Assembly (NCBI RefSeq): GCF_963662805.1
Contig: NZ_OY759856.1
Span: forward strand, 193,246 to 257,245
From: an uncultured Cohaesibacter sp.
GTDB lineage: Bacteria > Pseudomonadota > Alphaproteobacteria > Rhizobiales > Cohaesibacteraceae
Length of the DNA stretch: 64,000 nucleotides
Direction of reading: 5' to 3'
Of the stretch, positions 54,396-62,780 are shown one piece after another. The notes beneath the pieces were generated by a model. The model was not told the DNA's origin and made no database searches. It saw only the letters and a program-made list of their open reading frames with translations. The translations under genes and the position numbers were made by a program. Each line of letters opens with the position of its first letter. Position 1 is the stretch's first letter.

Positions 54396-54645
54396 CTTGT
54401 CGATTCCAATCTACGAAAGTTCATCGGCAACAAGCTCTGGTCCTGCTTATTCTGTTGCCGGTATTTGAATGGCCCTTATATAGCGACTTTGCCCCATTTT
54501 GAAAGCCCAAATCAAAAATTTGCCCTGCCAGACCCGGCATATTTTTCCCTGACCGCGGCAATTCTTGACCCTGCTGGCAAAAGCTGCCGCCTGAACCTTT
54601 TCAGCAAACCTTTGAAACAAAATGACATTCAAGGAAAAGCCACAC

Positions 54646-54660
54646 TGGCACATTTCTTGA
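54646..54660 (+). promoter_or_regulatory. Possible sigma-54 promoter for fliK
   Basis: TGGCACATTTCTTGA: good -24 element (TGGCAC) and -12 TTGA in place of TTGC at the correct 10-base spacing, 35 bp before the fliK start. Sigma-54 with FlbD is the usual control of late hook genes in Caulobacter-type bacteria. Confidence 0.4.
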
Positions 54661-54694
54661 ATACTCGTGCCCGACAGTGTGTTGTGAGGTGGGA

Positions 54695-56938
54695 ATGGTA
54701 GCTCAGTATACAGTCTTGGCCGATGTGATCGCCAGTCCGCGTGCGCCCGTTGCGAACAGCAAGGGCCAATCGCGTGCTGCGTCGTCGGCAACGAGCTTTG
54801 ATCAGCATCTGAAAGAACAGACGAAGGCAGCCGACGCCCGGACCGCTCGCAATGCAGGCAATGGCGAGACGGTGCGAGACAACACGCGTGCGCGTACGGA
54901 GACCGATAGAGGCGCACAGGCAGCCCCTGAGAGTGAAGTCGCAAACGTCGCGAACACCGAGACATCAGACCAGTCGGATGAAACGGCAAATGACGTGAGC
55001 GAAGCCGTATCGACCCACTCCGAAATCATCCTGCAATTCGATCAGCCCGTGGCCAATGGTAATCCGGCCCCCGCCAATAGTGACATGACCCTGCCCGCCC
55101 AGACCGAGGATGGCGCAGGCGATGAGATGGCCCAGTTGCCTGCAACGCCCCCAATCATGCCGACAGTCCCGACGGACGCCGCAGCCGACGATGGCACCAC
55201 TGGTGCCACTTCGCAGGGGTCAGTGCCCACTCCGGCCAATGGCAATGACACTGGTCAGCAATCAAATGCTCCGGTTGCGCCCGAGCTTCCTGCTGGCTTG
55301 AAACCGGATGGAACGGTTCCGCCAGCCACCACCGACGAGACAGGTCTGTCCGGTGCGGCGCAGGACGCTGGCACGCAAGAAAACACGACCATTGAGAATG
55401 AGGATGCGACGACCCGGACGGCTGCGACACCGCCGGCCCCGCTCCTTGATGAGAACGGGCAGCAGGTGGATGCAGAGGCCCCCGTGGAGACATCCAAGGG
55501 ATCGCCCGGCGCCCCTGCTGCCCCGTCACCGGATCTTTCAACACAATCTTCACAAACGGCTCAGCCGGTTGATGTTGCCGTGGTCGACGGCAATGATGCT
55601 ACTGTGGCACCTGATGCTGCACCGAAGAGCGAAGCCGCCAACATCAAGGCCGATGCCAGCGTGAAGACGACCGACACCCCCGCTCCGCTCCCCGCCTCCG
55701 GCGAGGAAAGCGTGAATGTTGATGCTGACGCCACCACGCAAGACAAACCCGCCGAGACGCGTTCTGATGCAGCTGAGGCGCAGCCGAAAAAGCCTGTACC
55801 GGTTGCTCTGACATTGCCTGAACAGCAGCCTACAACACCGGCCCAGACCGTGACCTCGGACACTGGAACTATCGTATCTGCAAAGACCGAGACACCTGCC
55901 GCAAACGGTGAGCAGGTCGTTGCCGCTCGTCCCGAGACAGCCGCACCAAAAGACAAACAGTCTCAGGCATCCAATGCCTCGACTGACGCAAGTCAGAGCG
56001 CAGCCGCCAATGCCGTGAATGCGGGAAGCAAGTCAGACGCCGATGGCGTAGTTCAGACCGAGGCGAAAGACGAGACAAAAGCCGCCCGTCCCGACCAGCC
56101 CGCAGCGAAAGCAGCGGCCAAGTCCGCCGACGCCAGCGCTCAGCAACAGGCCGCAAGCAGCAATGCTGACGTGAAGACCGACCAGCGCCCCGCCAACACG
56201 CAGGCTCAGAGCGACGAACCAGCGACAGATGCTGACACGACCCGCGCCTCCAGATCGGATACCGCTGTGACGGAAGAGCCGAAGCAGGCCGCCAAACAGG
56301 CCCCCAAAGGCGAAGCTTTTGCCAAGCTGATGGCGCGCCTCGAAGGCTCAAGCGGCCTCAAGGACATGGCCATGCAGTCTGACCAGACCCTTCGTGTGGA
56401 CACCGCGACCTCCATGCAGACAGATGCATCTTCGGTCCGGCTGACCGGTATGGAGCAAATGGCCCGCACAGGGCAGATGCCCACACACGCCTCCATTGCC
56501 AACGCACAGGCAATCGCGGCGCAGATTTCCCGTTTTGCCACAAAGGGCGAAACCCGGTTTGAGATCCGCCTCGATCCCGCCGACCTTGGCAAGGTCGACG
56601 TGCGCCTGACAATCGGCTCGGACGGTCAGGCACGCGCGCATTTGTTCGTCGAAAAATCGGAAACCATGGACTTCCTCATGAGGGACCAGCGTTTCCTAGA
56701 GCGTAGCCTGCAACAGAGCGGCATCAACGTCGACAAGCAGAGTATCGAATATTCCCTGATGGATCAGCAAGGCCAGCAGCAGCAAATGACTGGCCAGCGG
56801 GACCATCAGCAATTTGAACAGGATAGGATCGCAAACAATCGGCAGATGGAGGAAGAACAGCTTCCCGCCCCATCAATACTGGAGCCAAATCAGTCCGGCA
56901 CATACATGGCGTCCAACGGCATCAATCTCGTAATTTGA
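54695..56938 (+). CDS. fliK: Flagellar hook-length control protein FliK
   Basis: 747 residues from the ATG at 54695, which follows GTGAGGTGGGA. The first about 560 residues are a low-complexity, Ala/Thr/Asp/Pro/Gln-rich ruler region without aromatic residues. The conserved C-terminal domain (about 600-700) reads ETRFEIRLDPADLGKVDVRL, then TIGSDGQARAHLFVEKSE, TMDFLMRDQRFLERSLQQSG, characteristic of FliK, which measures hook length and switches export from hook to filament. Ends in a Gln-rich tail. flgD follows after 23 bp, so both are one operon. Confidence 0.93.
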   Translation: MVAQYTVLADVIASPRAPVANSKGQSRAASSATSFDQHLKEQTKAADARTARNAGNGETVRDNTRARTETDRGAQAAPESEVANVANTETSDQSDETANDVSEAVSTHSEIILQFDQPVANGNPAPANSDMTLPAQTEDGAGDEMAQLPATPPIMPTVPTDAAADDGTTGATSQGSVPTPANGNDTGQQSNAPVAPELPAGLKPDGTVPPATTDETGLSGAAQDAGTQENTTIENEDATTRTAATPPAPLLDENGQQVDAEAPVETSKGSPGAPAAPSPDLSTQSSQTAQPVDVAVVDGNDATVAPDAAPKSEAANIKADASVKTTDTPAPLPASGEESVNVDADATTQDKPAETRSDAAEAQPKKPVPVALTLPEQQPTTPAQTVTSDTGTIVSAKTETPAANGEQVVAARPETAAPKDKQSQASNASTDASQSAAANAVNAGSKSDADGVVQTEAKDETKAARPDQPAAKAAAKSADASAQQQAASSNADVKTDQRPANTQAQSDEPATDADTTRASRSDTAVTEEPKQAAKQAPKGEAFAKLMARLEGSSGLKDMAMQSDQTLRVDTATSMQTDASSVRLTGMEQMARTGQMPTHASIANAQAIAAQISRFATKGETRFEIRLDPADLGKVDVRLTIGSDGQARAHLFVEKSETMDFLMRDQRFLERSLQQSGINVDKQSIEYSLMDQQGQQQQMTGQRDHQQFEQDRIANNRQMEEEQLPAPSILEPNQSGTYMASNGINLVI

Positions 56939-56961
56939 TGACCGCTTAGGAGAGTATATTC

Positions 56962-57639
56962 ATGACGACGATCGGCTCGATTGTTTCACAAAGCAGTACC
57001 ACGGCATCCTCTGATACCGCTTCGCTGGTTCAGAACTACGAAACCTTTCTGACACTGCTGACAACGCAGTTGCAGCATCAGGATCCCATGGACCCGATGG
57101 ATTCGAGCCAGTTCACGCAGCAACTGGTTCAGTTCTCCAGCGTCGAACAACAGATCAAATCCAACGAGCAGTTGGAAAATCTGGCCAGCATGATGACCTC
57201 CTCCAACGCACTCGGTGTGCTCAATTTTGTCGGCACGACCGTGACGATTGATGGAACGAAGGCCTATCTGAACGATTATGGCAGTGCCACCTTTGCCTTT
57301 GAGTCAGCGGGCGAGGGATCGGCGGACATCACCATTTCCAACGCCAACGGGCAAATCGTCTACAGCGAGAGCGGTGTAGGCATTTCGCCGGGCAATCAGG
57401 CCTTCAACTGGGATGGCACCGACAATGCCGGCAACCGGCTGGCAAAAGGGACCTATACAATCTCGATCAATGCCACCGACGCCAACGACGATGCGATTTC
57501 CATCACCACGGACACCACCGGTGTCGTCGAAAATGTGGATATTTCATCCAGTGAGCCAATGCTCGTTGTCGGCGGTCAACAGATCCCGACCTCGCAGATC
57601 AAGTCGGTCGCAGCAGCAGCAAAAACCGCCACGGAATGA
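56962..57639 (+). CDS. flgD: Flagellar hook-capping protein FlgD
   Basis: 225-residue hook scaffold. N-terminal half has the diagnostic FLTLLTTQLQHQDPMDPMDS followed by SQFTQQLVQFSSVEQQIKSN; the C-terminal half is the FlgD Ig/tudor-like part with GVGISPGNQAFNWDGTDNAG, then NRLAKGTYTISINATDA. An AGGAGAG site precedes the ATG. Needed for polymerisation of the hook whose length FliK controls. Confidence 0.95.
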   Translation: MTTIGSIVSQSSTTASSDTASLVQNYETFLTLLTTQLQHQDPMDPMDSSQFTQQLVQFSSVEQQIKSNEQLENLASMMTSSNALGVLNFVGTTVTIDGTKAYLNDYGSATFAFESAGEGSADITISNANGQIVYSESGVGISPGNQAFNWDGTDNAGNRLAKGTYTISINATDANDDAISITTDTTGVVENVDISSSEPMLVVGGQQIPTSQIKSVAAAAKTATE

Positions 57640-57685
57640 TAAAAACAGGCCTCAAAGCTTGAAAAATCTCGCATCTTGCGAGACC

Positions 57686-57709
57686 AGGCCGCCTCTGGCG
57701 GCCTTTTTC
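57686..57709 (+). terminator. Intrinsic terminator after flgD
   Basis: AGGCCGCC-TCT-GGCGGCCT followed by TTTTT, closing the fliK-flgD operon. Confidence 0.92.
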
Positions 57710-57828
57710 TTAAAGTTTTGGCAACTTTCTCCAAAAGTGTCCACAATCGTATCGACCACAGCTAATCTCCCATTCTGCAACGGTTTTTTCAGAATGAGAA
57801 AAACTATTACCAAAGTGTATCCAGTGGT

Positions 57829-57843
57829 TTAGGACTCTTTTAA
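57829..57843 (+). promoter_or_regulatory. Possible CtrA box upstream of sciP
   Basis: TTAG-GACTCTT-TTAA, one change from TTAA-N7-TTAA, 54 bp before the sciP start. Control of sciP by CtrA is known in Caulobacter. Confidence 0.45.
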
Positions 57844-57896
57844 AGGCATTGCCTTATGCTCGACTTCGATGAGGTCAGGTTGAGTGTGAGAGTACA

Positions 57897-58169
57897 ATGA
57901 CCGATCAAATACGTGCGAGAGTAAAGTATGTCATCGGCCCCGATGGGAGTCCTTTGACAGTTGCAGATCTTCCACCCGAAAATACAAGACGGTGGGTGAT
58001 CAGACGCAAAGCCGAAGTTGTTGCTGCCGTTCGCGGTGGCCTGCTGAGTCTTGAGGAAGCGTGCCAGAAATATACCCTGACTGTTGAGGAATTCCTCAGC
58101 TGGCAGAGTTCCATCGACCAACATGGTCTGGCAGGTCTCCGGGCGACGCGGGTTCAGCAATATCGGTAA
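57897..58169 (+). CDS. sciP: CtrA inhibitor SciP (DUF1153)
   Basis: 90-residue helix-turn-helix protein conserved in alphaproteobacteria: YVIGPDGSPLTVADLPPENT, RRWVIRRKAEVVAAVRGGLL, SLEEACQKYTLTVEEFLSWQ. It binds CtrA and blocks its activation of flagellar and cell-cycle promoters. It sits between the hook genes and the CtrA-box-bearing fliF promoter, a usual position in this class. Terminator follows. Confidence 0.93.
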   Translation: MTDQIRARVKYVIGPDGSPLTVADLPPENTRRWVIRRKAEVVAAVRGGLLSLEEACQKYTLTVEEFLSWQSSIDQHGLAGLRATRVQQYR

Positions 58170-58212
58170 CAGTTCTTCGTATCGGAGAAATCCGGTCCGA
58201 TCTGTTGACACA

Positions 58213-58240
58213 AAGGCCGAGGTTCATCCTCGGCCTTTTC
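58213..58240 (+). terminator. Intrinsic terminator after sciP
   Basis: AAGGCCGAGG-TTCAT-CCTCGGCCTT with T4 following, 44 bp after the sciP stop. Confidence 0.9.
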
Positions 58241-58470
58241 TCATTTCCGGCCCCTTCCACAATTATTACAGCGCCCACAGCGGCCAGGAAAGCGCATCGC
58301 CGGATCTATTCTCTTTGGAAAATGAACTTTTTGCCGTGTTGAGAAAAGGCTCAAAGCAGCCCGATTAACGGCCAAATCCTCACGCTTGCGTCCAAAAACA
58401 CTTCTTTCGCGCACTTTTTCGCATCTTTTCCATCAATTTCTTCAAATCAAATTCCGTGCAATCTGCATGA

Positions 58471-58485
58471 TTAATCAATCATTAA
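58471..58485. promoter_or_regulatory. CtrA box 1, fliF promoter
   Basis: TTAATCAATCATTAA, an exact TTAA-N7-TTAA match followed by C, about 90 bp upstream of the fliF start. Confidence 0.8.
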
Positions 58486-58493
58486 CCAGTTCC

Positions 58494-58508
58494 TTAACAC
58501 CTTGTTAA
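58494..58508. promoter_or_regulatory. CtrA box 2, fliF promoter
   Basis: TTAACACCTTGTTAA, a second exact TTAA-N7-TTAA match, 23 bp downstream of the first (about two helical turns) and 65 bp before fliF. Confidence 0.8.
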
Positions 58509-58573
58509 CCATCCCCTAGGAAAATATTGCCTAGTGATTTGCTTCTGCCCCGGAAAGCCTCAAGGTACCTGTT

Positions 58574-60217
58574 GTGAACGGCATTCTCGACTTCTTAAAA
58601 ACGCTCGGCCCGACGAGACTGGCAGCCATGGGTGTCGTAACCGCCGCCCTGATTGGCTTCTTTGCCTTTATCATGCTGCGTGTCACGGAACCGACGCTCG
58701 CTCCGCTCTACACCGACCTGTCCTTCGAGGACTCCATTCAGATCACGAAACTTCTCGAAGCCCAGAATGTGACCCATGAGCTGCGTGACGAAGGCGCGGT
58801 CATTCTGGCCCCCAAAAGCGACATCCTGCGCCTGCGCATGCAACTAGCCGAAAGTGGCCTGCCCTCGGGCGGCAATGTCGGCTACGAGATCTTTGACAAG
58901 AGCGAAACCCTCGGCACCACGAGCTTCGTGCAGAATGTGAACCATCTGCGTGCGCTGGAAGGCGAACTCTCCCGCTCGATCCGCACTATTCGCAACGTGC
59001 GTCAGGCGCGCGTTCATCTGGTTCTGCCACAACGCCAGCTGTTCAAGCGCGATCAGAAGCCACCATCCGCCTCCATCGCGGTCAAGCTTCAGGGCAGCCT
59101 GAACCCGACCCAGATCCAGTCCATCCAGCATCTGGTGGCCTCCGCAGTTGAAGGCCTAGATCCGGAGAATGTCACCATCATCGACGGCAACGGCCGTCTT
59201 CTGGCGTCCGGGCGCGGCAGCGACGAAAGCTATCTGTCCTCGCGGATGGATGAGCGCCGCATGGAGATGGAAAACCGCCTGCGCGACCAGGTCGACGAAA
59301 TCGTCACCTCCATCGTCGGTCAGGGCCGCACCCGCATCGAAGTCACCGCCGAGATGGATTTCAACAAGGTCACCGAAACCTCGGACACTTTCGATCCGGA
59401 CGGACAGGTTGTCCGGTCGACTCAGACCCGGTCTGAAGCCGCCGCCAGTCAGGAATCTGAAAACACAGACGGTGTTACGGTTGGCAACGAATTGCCCAAT
59501 GCGGACGAGGCCAACAATGACCCGGCGGGCCGCAAGGAAAATTCCAACACGACAGAAGAGCTGATCAACTACGAGATCTCCCGCGTGACCAAGACCGAAG
59601 TGGTTCAGGGCGGTCGGGTCAAGCGCCTGTCTGTCGCAGTTCTGGTGGACGGGGTCTATGAGAAAGACGCCAACGGCGATCTGACTTATCAGCCCCGCTC
59701 CGCCGACGAACTGGAACAGATCGCAACCCTCGTTCGCTCGGCCGTCGGCTTCGATCAGACCCGCGGCGACAAGATCGAGGTGATCAACCTGCAATTCGCA
59801 GAAGGTCCCGAAACGATCTTCGATGACAGTGGCATGGAGCTACTGGCGTTCACCAAGGACGATTATGTTCGCTTCGCCGAGCTGGGCATCCTGTTGATCA
59901 TGACCCTTCTTGTTCTGCTGATGGTCGTTCGCCCGCTGATGAAACGGATGTTCGAAAAGCCGGAAGAACACAAAGACGGTGAACACATCGTGGTCGGCGT
60001 TGACGGCGTGCCGATGATCGTTGGTGAAAACGGCGAACTGGTTCCGGCCGCTGACAAAAACCGTGACATAGACCATCCGACCATGCGGGCCATCGAAAAT
60101 GCCCAGCTTCAGGGCGCCCTGCAGGCAGACACCCTTCTGAAGGTCGGCGAAATGGTCAAAGAGAACCCCGAAGAGGCAGCCAAGATCATCCGTCTTTGGC
60201 TCCAGGACGCAGCGTGA
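58574..60217 (+). CDS. fliF: Flagellar M-ring protein FliF
   Basis: 547-residue basal-body MS-ring protein of the inner membrane. TM1 LAAMGVVTAALIGFFAFIML, periplasmic ring-building motifs (TNLSFEDSIQITKLL-like, VGYEIFDKSETLGTTSFVQN, EGELSRSIRTIRNVRQARVH), conserved VDEIVTSIVGQGRTRIEVTA, second TM LGILLIMTLLVLLMVVRPLM, and the cytoplasmic C-terminal FliG-binding tail (QADTLLKVGEMVKENPEEAA). Begins with GTG at 58574. First gene of fliF-fliG-fliH-fliN-flbD. Two CtrA boxes precede it, so it is an early flagellar operon. Confidence 0.95.
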   Translation: MNGILDFLKTLGPTRLAAMGVVTAALIGFFAFIMLRVTEPTLAPLYTDLSFEDSIQITKLLEAQNVTHELRDEGAVILAPKSDILRLRMQLAESGLPSGGNVGYEIFDKSETLGTTSFVQNVNHLRALEGELSRSIRTIRNVRQARVHLVLPQRQLFKRDQKPPSASIAVKLQGSLNPTQIQSIQHLVASAVEGLDPENVTIIDGNGRLLASGRGSDESYLSSRMDERRMEMENRLRDQVDEIVTSIVGQGRTRIEVTAEMDFNKVTETSDTFDPDGQVVRSTQTRSEAAASQESENTDGVTVGNELPNADEANNDPAGRKENSNTTEELINYEISRVTKTEVVQGGRVKRLSVAVLVDGVYEKDANGDLTYQPRSADELEQIATLVRSAVGFDQTRGDKIEVINLQFAEGPETIFDDSGMELLAFTKDDYVRFAELGILLIMTLLVLLMVVRPLMKRMFEKPEEHKDGEHIVVGVDGVPMIVGENGELVPAADKNRDIDHPTMRAIENAQLQGALQADTLLKVGEMVKENPEEAAKIIRLWLQDAA

Positions 60218-60225
60218 GGTAAACT

Positions 60226-61284
60226 ATGGCAGGCAAAGCTCTGGCAGAATTCGGAGTAAACGCATCCGTCTCGAACGACCACGAGGAAAGAGACCTCGAT
60301 GGCGCCGAGAAGGCTGCGATCTTGTTGCTCGCCCTCGGGGACGAATATGGTGGTCCGATCTGGAGTCGGCTTGACGATATCGAGATCAAGCAGGTCTCGA
60401 TCGCCATGTCCAAACTCGGCGGCATCACGCCCAACATGCTCGACAACCTGATTATCGACTTCGTCGCGCGCCTGTCATCGAAAGGCGCTGTCACAGGCAA
60501 CTACGATTCCACCGAACGGCTGCTGCTCTCCTTCCTGCCGCAGGAACGCGTCAACGTCATTATGGAAGAGATCCGCGGCCCGGCCGGTCGCAACATGTGG
60601 GAGAAGCTCTCCAACGTGCAGGAGAATGTTCTCGCCAACTACCTCAAGAACGAATATCCGCAGACCGTCGCCGTCGTGCTGTCAAAGATCAAGTCCGACC
60701 ACGCCGCCCGCGTCCTGTCGATCATGCCCGAAGACTTCGGCCTCGAGGTCATCAATCGCATGCTGTCGATGGAAGCGGTGCAGAAGGAAATTCTCGAGAA
60801 GGTCGAGCAGACCCTGCGTGTCGAATTCATGTCGAACCTCTCCACCACCCAGCGCCGCGATGCCCATGAGGTGATGGCCGACATCTTCAACAATTTCGAC
60901 CGTCAGACCGAAGCCCGCCTGCTCGCCGCCCTCGAAGAGGAAAACCGCGAGTCGGCAGAAAAGATCAAACAGCTCATGTTCACCTTCGAGGATCTGGGCA
61001 AACTGGACTCCGCAGGTGTTCAGGCTCTTCTACAGAATATCGAAAAAGACATCCTCGCGCTGGCTCTCAAGGGCGCGAACGAGACTGTCCGCACCCTCTT
61101 CTTCGACAACATGTCGAGCCGCGCCGGAGCCATGTTGCAGGAAGACATGGAAAGCATGGGACCGGTTCGCCTGCGCGACGTCGACGAAGCACAGGGCGAA
61201 ATGGTCAACATGGCCAAAGACCTTGCCGCTCGCGGCGAAATCATGATCGCCAAAGGCAATGGCGAAGACGAACTCGTCTACTAG
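60226..61284 (+). CDS. fliG: Flagellar motor switch protein FliG
   Basis: 352-residue C-ring and torque subunit. N-domain GAEKAAILLLALGDEYGGPI; middle domain with EHPQ-like NEYPQTVAVVLSKIKSDHAA and RVLSIMPEDFGLEVINRMLS; C-domain FTFEDLGKLDSAGVQALLQN, LALKGANETVRTLFFDNMSS and RAGAMLQEDMESMGPVRLRD with the charged torque helix. Starts 8 bp after the fliF stop. Confidence 0.96.
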   Translation: MAGKALAEFGVNASVSNDHEERDLDGAEKAAILLLALGDEYGGPIWSRLDDIEIKQVSIAMSKLGGITPNMLDNLIIDFVARLSSKGAVTGNYDSTERLLLSFLPQERVNVIMEEIRGPAGRNMWEKLSNVQENVLANYLKNEYPQTVAVVLSKIKSDHAARVLSIMPEDFGLEVINRMLSMEAVQKEILEKVEQTLRVEFMSNLSTTQRRDAHEVMADIFNNFDRQTEARLLAALEEENRESAEKIKQLMFTFEDLGKLDSAGVQALLQNIEKDILALALKGANETVRTLFFDNMSSRAGAMLQEDMESMGPVRLRDVDEAQGEMVNMAKDLAARGEIMIAKGNGEDELVY

Positions 61285-61313
61285 GAACCTGCCAACAGGT
61301 TGAACATGGCATC

Positions 61314-61343
61314 GGGGCCAATCGGAGAGAAAAGGCCCCTCTT
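61314..61343 (+). other. Hairpin in the fliG-fliH gap
   Basis: GGGGCC (61314-61319) with GGCCCC (61334-61339) then TCTT. It is a weak attenuator-like or processing structure inside the operon; no long T-run. Confidence 0.35.
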
Positions 61344-61386
61344 AACCGCCAAGGTCTGAGAACCGAGGCAAACTGGATTGGATCAC

Positions 61387-62430
61387 ATGGCAAACGCCGC
61401 TCGTTATCTGTTCGATCTCGACTTTTCCGCTCGTCCGGAGCCGGAAATCGTGGAAGAGATTGAGGAAACTCCGCCCGAGCCGACCATTACGGTCGCCGAG
61501 CACGAGCGTCTCATGGCCGAGGCGATCGAACGGGCACGGCTGGCCGGTGAGCAGGCCGCTCGCGAGGATCGTGAGCAGCTCGCCAGCGAGGAGAGCCTTG
61601 CGGTCCAGAAAACGATCCTTGAAGACGTGGGCATGATCTACACCGAGGTCGGCACATTGCTCCAGCGCCTCGAACGCGACGCCTCCAATCTGGCCTTTGC
61701 CTTCGCCTCCCGCTTTGCCGAGCGACTGGTCGCTCAGGAGCCCAAGGCAGAAGTGCTTGGATTGCTTCATCAGATTTTGGCCCCCTTGCGCAAGACGCCA
61801 CACATCACGATCCGACTGAACGACGAGATCGCCGAGGAAATCCGCGTGGCGGTCGACCAACAGATGGCTGTGCTTGGCTTTGAAGGCACCTTGAGCATTC
61901 TGCCCGACCCGGCCGTGATGCCCGGTGACTGCGAAGTCGAATGGGCCGATGGCGGCATCGGCCGCAATATGCGCGCCGCGATCCGTCAGGTCGAGCAGCT
62001 TGTCGAGGATCATTTCGCCCATGTCCCACCGAGTGAAGACGAAGGCGCGGATGAAGACGACAGCGAACCCGAAGACGAGAACGGGGAAACCACAAAAGAC
62101 AACACCGAGGCTGACAACGACAGCCAAGGCGAAGACGACGCAACCCAGAAGGAGGCTGAGGCCACTCAGCCGGAAGGAGGAGACCAATACGAAGCAAACC
62201 TTGAAGACCCTCTGAATGACGAGGTGCCCGAATCCCCCCTTGCCTCAAAACAGGATGACGGCACTCCGACCACAGAGAGGGCGGATCCTTCTGGTCTGCC
62301 CAACGAGATGTCAGATGCAGAGGAGGCTCGCGCCGATTTCTCCCATGACTTTTCCCCTGAAGTCGCCTTGGAAACCGACGAAAGCCCCCTTTCTGATCCG
62401 ACCCCTGAAACCGAGGAAGACATGAAATGA
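61387..62430 (+). CDS. fliH: FliH/FlbE-type flagellar export ATPase regulator with acidic tail
   Basis: 347 residues. Position between fliG and fliN corresponds to flbE/fliH of Caulobacter. First about 210 residues are FliH-like: short hydrophobic-acidic N-terminus ANAARYLFDLDFSARPEPEI, long helices with repeated Ala/Glu pattern (ERARLAGEQAAREDREQLAS), and C-domain (EILGLLHQILAPL-like, HITIRLNDEIAEEI, GDCEVEWADGGIGRNMRAAI). The last about 135 residues are highly acidic and disordered-looking (SEDEGADEDDSEPEDENGET), longer than usual for this family. Start at the ATG 61387; a TTG three codons earlier is also open. Confidence 0.85.
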   Translation: MANAARYLFDLDFSARPEPEIVEEIEETPPEPTITVAEHERLMAEAIERARLAGEQAAREDREQLASEESLAVQKTILEDVGMIYTEVGTLLQRLERDASNLAFAFASRFAERLVAQEPKAEVLGLLHQILAPLRKTPHITIRLNDEIAEEIRVAVDQQMAVLGFEGTLSILPDPAVMPGDCEVEWADGGIGRNMRAAIRQVEQLVEDHFAHVPPSEDEGADEDDSEPEDENGETTKDNTEADNDSQGEDDATQKEAEATQPEGGDQYEANLEDPLNDEVPESPLASKQDDGTPTTERADPSGLPNEMSDAEEARADFSHDFSPEVALETDESPLSDPTPETEEDMK

Positions 62431-62765
62431 GTGATGAAACACAAAATGACGGCCTCGCCCTCAAGGAGCAGGACAAGAAAGCATCAACCGTCATCACAGC
62501 AGAAGAAAGCACACACAAAAACGCCGCCGATCTTGAAGCGGTGTTTGATGTTCCTGTGCGCGTCTCGGCCATTCTGGGCCGGGCCAAAATGCCAGTCAGC
62601 GAGCTCTTGAGCCTCGATGTCGGCAACGTGCTCGAACTGGACCGCAAAGTTGGTGAAGCGGTCGATATCTATGTCAATTCTCGCCTCGTCGCACGTGGCG
62701 AGGTGGTGCTCGTCGAAGAAAAACTCGGCGTGACCATGACTGAAATCATCAAATCTGAGAAGTAG
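62427..62765 (+). CDS. fliN: Flagellar motor switch protein FliN
   Basis: 112-residue C-ring protein. The SpoA-type core reads VFDVPVRVSAILGRAKMPVS, ELLSLDVGNVLELDRKVGEA, VDIYVNSRLVARGEVVLVEE, KLGVTMTEI, standard for FliN. The N-terminal 35 residues are polar. ATGA overlap with fliH couples their translation. Confidence 0.95.
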   Translation: MSDETQNDGLALKEQDKKASTVITAEESTHKNAADLEAVFDVPVRVSAILGRAKMPVSELLSLDVGNVLELDRKVGEAVDIYVNSRLVARGEVVLVEEKLGVTMTEIIKSEK

Positions 62766-62780
62766 GATTGGGAGAGTAAT

